A DNA stretch of 64,000 bases. Origin: Eutrophocola sp049446715 (GTDB lineage: Bacteria; Pseudomonadota; Gammaproteobacteria; Pseudomonadales; Pseudohongiellaceae). Shown one piece after another: positions 60,316 through 64,000 of this stretch. Made by a program: the position numbers and the translations under genes. The stretch's first letter is position 1, and every line of letters begins with the position of its first letter. Under the pieces are notes generated by a model. It searched no databases and was not told where the DNA came from. It was given only the letters and a program-made list of their open reading frames with translations. The DNA lies in assembly GCA_049446715.1 (NCBI GenBank), contig JBMTQX010000006.1, forward strand, positions 1 through 64,000. The letters run 5' to 3'.

Positions 60316-61671
60316 CTACCTGATTTTGCCGGCCCAGTCCCGTGCCCGGGGCAGCAGGTCGCGTTCATCCATATGTACGAGACGACCCTGTTCCAGGCTC
60401 AATTTGCCGTTTACCCAGACGTGGGAAACCTGGTTGCCCTGGGCACTGTACACAAGCGTGGATACCGGGTCGAACACAGGCTGGCAATTCAGTGTGTCCA
60501 GATCGACAGCCACGCAATCGGCCAGCCTGCCGGGGGCCAACATCCCCAGCTGGTCGCCGCGACCGAGCGCCTGGGCACCGTTGACCGTGGCCATGGCCAG
60601 CACATCCCAGGCTGAGGTAGCGGCGGCATTATCACTGCCGGCCTTGCCGAAAAGTGCCGCCATCCGCATTTCGTTGATCATGTTGAGCTCATTGTTTGAC
60701 GCGGCACTGTCGGTGCCCAGCACCAGGTTGATGCCGGCATCAAGAATGGCCTGGGTGCGACACAGGCCGCTGGCGAGATTGGCATTGGAAGCGGGACAGT
60801 GCACGATCGTAACGCCGGCGTCGGCCAGCAGGGTGATTTCATCATCTAACAGCTGGGTGACATGGACACACTGCAGGAGTTGCGACAACAGACCCAGTGC
60901 TTCCAGGCGCGCCAGTGGCCGTTGTCCAGTGTTTTTGATGGCTTCGGCAATCTCGCGGGCATTTTCATGCAGGTGAATGTGAATGGGGATTTCCAGTTCA
61001 TTGGCGAGCGTGGATATTTTCTGCAGGGGAGCATCGGAGACGGTGTAAGGGGCATGGGGGCCAAAGGCCACCTGGACATGTTCGCTGTTTTTGTAGCGAT
61101 CGTTCAAATCGGTGGTTTTGTGAATGTATTCCTCGGCATCCCGGGCATATACCGTCGGGAAGTCCAGGATCGGCGCTGCCAGCTGGACGCGAATGTTGGC
61201 CTCCAGCGCGACTTTTGCCACTTCTTCAGGAAAGAAGTACATGTCGGTAAAGGCGGTAGTCCCACTGCGCAGCATTTCGGCTATGGCCAGGGCGGCGCCA
61301 TCGCGAACAAACTCCTCGCTCACCCACTTGCTTTCGGCCGGCCAGATTTTTTCTTCCAGCCACGGTTGCAGGGGCATGTCATCGGCAAAACCGCGAAAGA
61401 GCGTCATGGGGGAATGCCCATGAGCGTTGATCAGGCCCGGAATCAAAACGTGGTTGTCGAGGCTGATTTCCTCGCTGGCCTGGCAGGCATTTTTCAGGGT
61501 TTCTGTCGGGCCAACCGCCACGATTTCAGCATCCTTGATGGCCAAGCTATGGCCGGTCAGAACCAGGCCTTTTTCAGTCATCGGAACCAGCCACCGGGGA
61601 TGGATGAGAGTGTCCGCGGAAAAGGCCTCGGACGCGTGAACTGGTGATGACATAATTATCTGATTTTCCAT
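60316..61671 (-). CDS. mtaD: TRZ/ATZ family amidohydrolase (methylthioadenosine/adenosylhomocysteine deaminase type)
   Basis: A 451-residue metal-dependent deaminase: NAHGHSPMTLFRGFADD, HIHLHENARE, CVHVTQ, HCPASNANLASG and GTDSAASNN supply the zinc ligands and substrate residues. The Pseudomonas gene at this place is the 5'-methylthioadenosine deaminase linked to methionine salvage; the neighbouring mtnA is absent here. Start: ATG 61671 or ATG 61653; both are in frame and neither has a strong ribosome binding site. Confidence 0.85.
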   Translation of the reverse strand: MENQIIMSSPVHASEAFSADTLIHPRWLVPMTEKGLVLTGHSLAIKDAEIVAVGPTETLKNACQASEEISLDNHVLIPGLINAHGHSPMTLFRGFADDMPLQPWLEEKIWPAESKWVSEEFVRDGAALAIAEMLRSGTTAFTDMYFFPEEVAKVALEANIRVQLAAPILDFPTVYARDAEEYIHKTTDLNDRYKNSEHVQVAFGPHAPYTVSDAPLQKISTLANELEIPIHIHLHENAREIAEAIKNTGQRPLARLEALGLLSQLLQCVHVTQLLDDEITLLADAGVTIVHCPASNANLASGLCRTQAILDAGINLVLGTDSAASNNELNMINEMRMAALFGKAGSDNAAATSAWDVLAMATVNGAQALGRGDQLGMLAPGRLADCVAVDLDTLNCQPVFDPVSTLVYSAQGNQVSHVWVNGKLSLEQGRLVHMDERDLLPRARDWAGKIR

Positions 61672-62243
61672 GCTTTATTGGCAGTGCGGCGAGTATACCG
61701 ATTCTTGCCGAAAACGGGTAGTTTTGCTGTTATTTCGCGGTGTTTTTTGGTAGAATTTTTGCCCATTATCGAGGCCTAAAAAACAGGATAAAAGCATTCA
61801 GATTTTGGCGAAAAATACGGGCAAATTCTCGGTGATTTCATCACGCAGATTATTGCTTGAAAATCCATTTTCATCAGGGTTTAGCTGCCGGAAAATGGAG
61901 AGCAATACCTGCCACCATCAGGAAAGTTTTCTGACCCTTGTCAAAAACACAGCGCTACCCGGTAAGAAAGACTGGGACAAAGACTGGGTCAAAGACTGGA
62001 TTCAAAACAGTGTGAAAGCTTTTACGAAAGCACCCGTTTTGCCATACGTCACGCGGAACACTGCAGATTCCCAAGGCCTGTTGTCTCGACGCTTTGCCGG
62101 CTTCTCAACAACGCAATATCCAGCCAGTACCTCAATGTGCATATTGTGCCGCCCCTCTGACCCATACGTCATGTCGTGGCCAGGGGTGTCTGGTGCGGTT
62201 CAGCACGACAGTTTGACCAGGCAGTAACCAGGACCAACAACCT
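61672..62243. other. 572-bp intergenic region before gyrA
   Basis: Divergent region between the amidohydrolase (-) and gyrA (+). TAGAAT at 61751-61756 may be a -10 box, with a poor -35. An open frame at 61805-62227 contains the 12-bp repeat below but has no ribosome binding site or recognised product. No RNA gene was recognised. Confidence 0.5.
61967..62002 (+). repeat. Three tandem 12-bp units (AAAGACTGGG type)
   Basis: AAAGACTGGGAC, AAAGACTGGGTC and AAAGACTGGATT repeat in tandem about 240 bases before gyrA. Read as protein they give DWDKDWVKDW, but coding use is not supported. Confidence 0.75.
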
Positions 62244-64000
62244 ATGACAGACCAGCAGGAACCGATACAGACAGTCGCCATTGAAAGCGAGATGAGGCAG
62301 TCTTATCTCGATTACGCCATGAGCGTGATCGTGGGCAGGGCCTTGCCTGATGTACGCGACGGGCTGAAACCGGTGCATCGCCGTGTACTGTTTGCCATGA
62401 GTGAGCTGTCCAACGACTGGAACAAGCCTTACAAGAAATCCGCCCGTGTGGTCGGTGACGTGATCGGTAAGTATCACCCCCACGGTGACTCGGCGGTCTA
62501 TGAAACTATCGTACGTATGGCGCAGGATTTTTCCATGCGCTATACCCTGGTGGACGGGCAGGGCAACTTTGGTTCTGTCGACGGCGATTCTGCCGCCGCG
62601 ATGCGTTACACCGAAATCCGCATGGACAAGATTGCCCATGAGTTGCTGGCAGACCTGGACAAGGAAACTGTCGATTTTTCTGAAAACTATGATGGCACGG
62701 AACAGATTCCGGATGTGCTGCCCACCCGGGTGCCGAACCTGCTGGTCAATGGCTCCTCGGGTATCGCCGTGGGCATGGCGACCAACATTCCACCGCATAA
62801 CCTTGGTGAAGTGATTGATGGCACCATCGCCCTGATGGCCAATCCCGACCTGGAGATCGATGATCTTATGGAGTACATCCAGGGCCCGGATTTTCCGACA
62901 GCGGCACAGATCAGTGGTCGCGCCGGTATCGTCCTCGCTTACCGCACTGGTCGCGGCAAGATCTACATACGTGCCCGTGCCGACGTCGAGCAGAACGAAA
63001 AGACCGGTCGCCAGAGTATCGTGGTCACCGAAATTCCCTACCAGCTCAACAAGGCGCGCCTTATCGAGCGTATTGCCGAACTGGTCAAGGAAAAAAAGCT
63101 TGAAGGCATTTCCGAGTTGCGTGACGAGTCCGATAAGGACGGCATGCGCATCGTGATTGAGCTGCGCAAGGGTGAAGTGCCCGACGTGGTCCTGAACAAT
63201 CTGTATGCCCAGACCTCCATGCAGATGGTGTTCGGCATCAACATGGTTGCCCTGGTCGATGGCGAACCGAAAACTCTCAATCTCAAGGAAATGCTGCAGG
63301 CCTTTATTCGCCATCGTCGCGAAGTGGTCACCCGTCGTACCAAGTACCTGCTGCGGAAGGCCCGTGAAAGAGGGCATATCCTGGAAGGGCTCGCGGTGGC
63401 GCTGGGCAATATCGATGAGGTGATCGAGCTCATCAAGTCATCCCCGAGTTCCGCCGAGGCCAAGGAAAAACTGCTGGCCAAAACCTGGGTGTCAACAGGG
63501 GTGGAAGCCATGCTGGCGGATGCCGGCCCCGATGCCTGTCGTCCCGACGAGCTGCCCGAGGAAATGGGGCTGCATGATGGTCACTACAAGCTGTCACCGG
63601 AGCAGGCCCAGGCCATTCTGGAATTGCGTCTGCATCGCCTGACCGGTCTGGAGCAGGAAAAACTGATCAGTGACTATGCTGACCTGATTAAGCAGATTGG
63701 TGAATACCTGGAAATTCTCGGCAACACCGAGCGCCTGATGACCGTGATCCGGGAAGAACTGGAAGCCATCCGCGAGGAATACAACGACGAGCGCCGCACC
63801 GAGATTACGGCTTCCAGCCATGATCTTACCGTTGAAGACCTGATCACCGAAGAAGATCGTGTAGTCACTATCTCCAAGGGCGGCTATGCCAAGAGCCAGC
63901 CACTCACGGACTACCAGGCCCAGCGCCGTGGCGGCATGGGCAAGGCGGCTGCCTCGGTCAAGGAAGAGGATTTTGTCGAGCATCTGCTGGTGGCCAGCAG
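62244..64000 (+). CDS. gyrA: DNA gyrase subunit A (partial, 5' portion)
   Basis: Catalytic breakage-reunion subunit of DNA gyrase; the first 585 codons are in the window. It begins MTDQQEPIQTVAIESEM and contains the active-site Tyr122 (MRYTEIRM). The quinolone-resistance region GDSAVYETIVRMAQ has Ser83 and Glu87 in E. coli numbering. The coiled-coil region and the start of the C-terminal DNA-wrapping domain (DRVVTISKGGYAKSQPLTDY) follow. The gene runs off the window edge. It diverges from the amidohydrolase-ubiG-mupP-yciK group, as in Pseudomonas. Confidence 0.97.
   Translation, partial: MTDQQEPIQTVAIESEMRQSYLDYAMSVIVGRALPDVRDGLKPVHRRVLFAMSELSNDWNKPYKKSARVVGDVIGKYHPHGDSAVYETIVRMAQDFSMRYTLVDGQGNFGSVDGDSAAAMRYTEIRMDKIAHELLADLDKETVDFSENYDGTEQIPDVLPTRVPNLLVNGSSGIAVGMATNIPPHNLGEVIDGTIALMANPDLEIDDLMEYIQGPDFPTAAQISGRAGIVLAYRTGRGKIYIRARADVEQNEKTGRQSIVVTEIPYQLNKARLIERIAELVKEKKLEGISELRDESDKDGMRIVIELRKGEVPDVVLNNLYAQTSMQMVFGINMVALVDGEPKTLNLKEMLQAFIRHRREVVTRRTKYLLRKARERGHILEGLAVALGNIDEVIELIKSSPSSAEAKEKLLAKTWVSTGVEAMLADAGPDACRPDELPEEMGLHDGHYKLSPEQAQAILELRLHRLTGLEQEKLISDYADLIKQIGEYLEILGNTERLMTVIREELEAIREEYNDERRTEITASSHDLTVEDLITEEDRVVTISKGGYAKSQPLTDYQAQRRGGMGKAAASVKEEDFVEHLLVAS

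Noticed and set aside
61805..62227. 140-codon ORF before gyrA with DWDKDWVKDW
   Set aside because: The pattern comes from the 12-bp repeat; no ribosome binding site or family match was seen.
62480..62510. GyrA Glu87 as a quinolone-resistance mutation
   Set aside because: Ser83 with Glu87 is the normal state in some gammaproteobacteria such as Acinetobacter, so it is no evidence of resistance.
62169..63377. 402-codon minus-strand ORF
   Set aside because: Antisense shadow of gyrA.

Overview
The window looks like a chromosome segment from a heterotrophic, probably aquatic, gammaproteobacterium on the Pseudomonadales/Cellvibrionales side. The evidence is gene order and protein similarity seen by eye: dsbC-hom-thrC, recJ, a complete ccmABCDEFGHI cytochrome c maturation operon, trpS-scpA-scpB-rluB, and yciK-mupP-ubiG-amidohydrolase next to gyrA, an order I know from Pseudomonas. 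No rRNA, tRNA, CRISPR array, phage or transposase gene was seen.

Layout. 1-11 kb: housekeeping genes (dsbC, hom, thrC, a DegS-like protease, an acyl-CoA ligase, recJ, a small cytochrome c, dcd). 10.4-17.4 kb: the ccm operon, with genes overlapping by 1-8 bases. 17.5-22.1 kb: an MFS transporter, a GH88/105-like protein, a decayed zinc-ribbon gene and an outer-membrane barrel. 22.4-35.5 kb: an accessory block of mostly exported proteins (two metallo-beta-lactamase-fold proteins, a two-heme DUF1587/1592/1588/1585 protein, a Tat-exported DUF1552 protein, an ankyrin protein, a 2OG-Fe(II) oxygenase, DUF3500, a frameshifted OmpW, a TIM-barrel isomerase and an FAD oxidoreductase). 35.8-41.2 kb: two paralogous TonB-dependent receptors with related leaders. 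41.4-51.1 kb: molybdenum genes (modABC, moaA, moaB), an aromatic-pathway hydratase (LigJ type), an NTF2-like protein, decayed GST and HemD-like genes, and an unannotated 36-residue membrane peptide beside an array of GTTAC sites. 51.2-64 kb: housekeeping genes ending in partial gyrA.

How the parts fit. The Ccm machinery can mature the small cytochrome c and the two-heme protein of the accessory block. DsbC and CcmG supply thiol-disulfide functions in the periplasm. ModABC and MoaA/MoaB serve molybdenum cofactor synthesis. The accessory block plus the two receptors reads like an uptake and periplasmic oxidation module whose substrate is unknown.

Five genes are visibly broken: a zinc-ribbon protein, OmpW, a GST, a HemD-like protein and a GNAT acetyltransferase. 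This suggests ongoing pseudogene formation or, for the single-frameshift cases, possible sequence errors. Several short tandem repeats of 11, 12, 13 and 24 bp lie in intergenic regions and are described individually.
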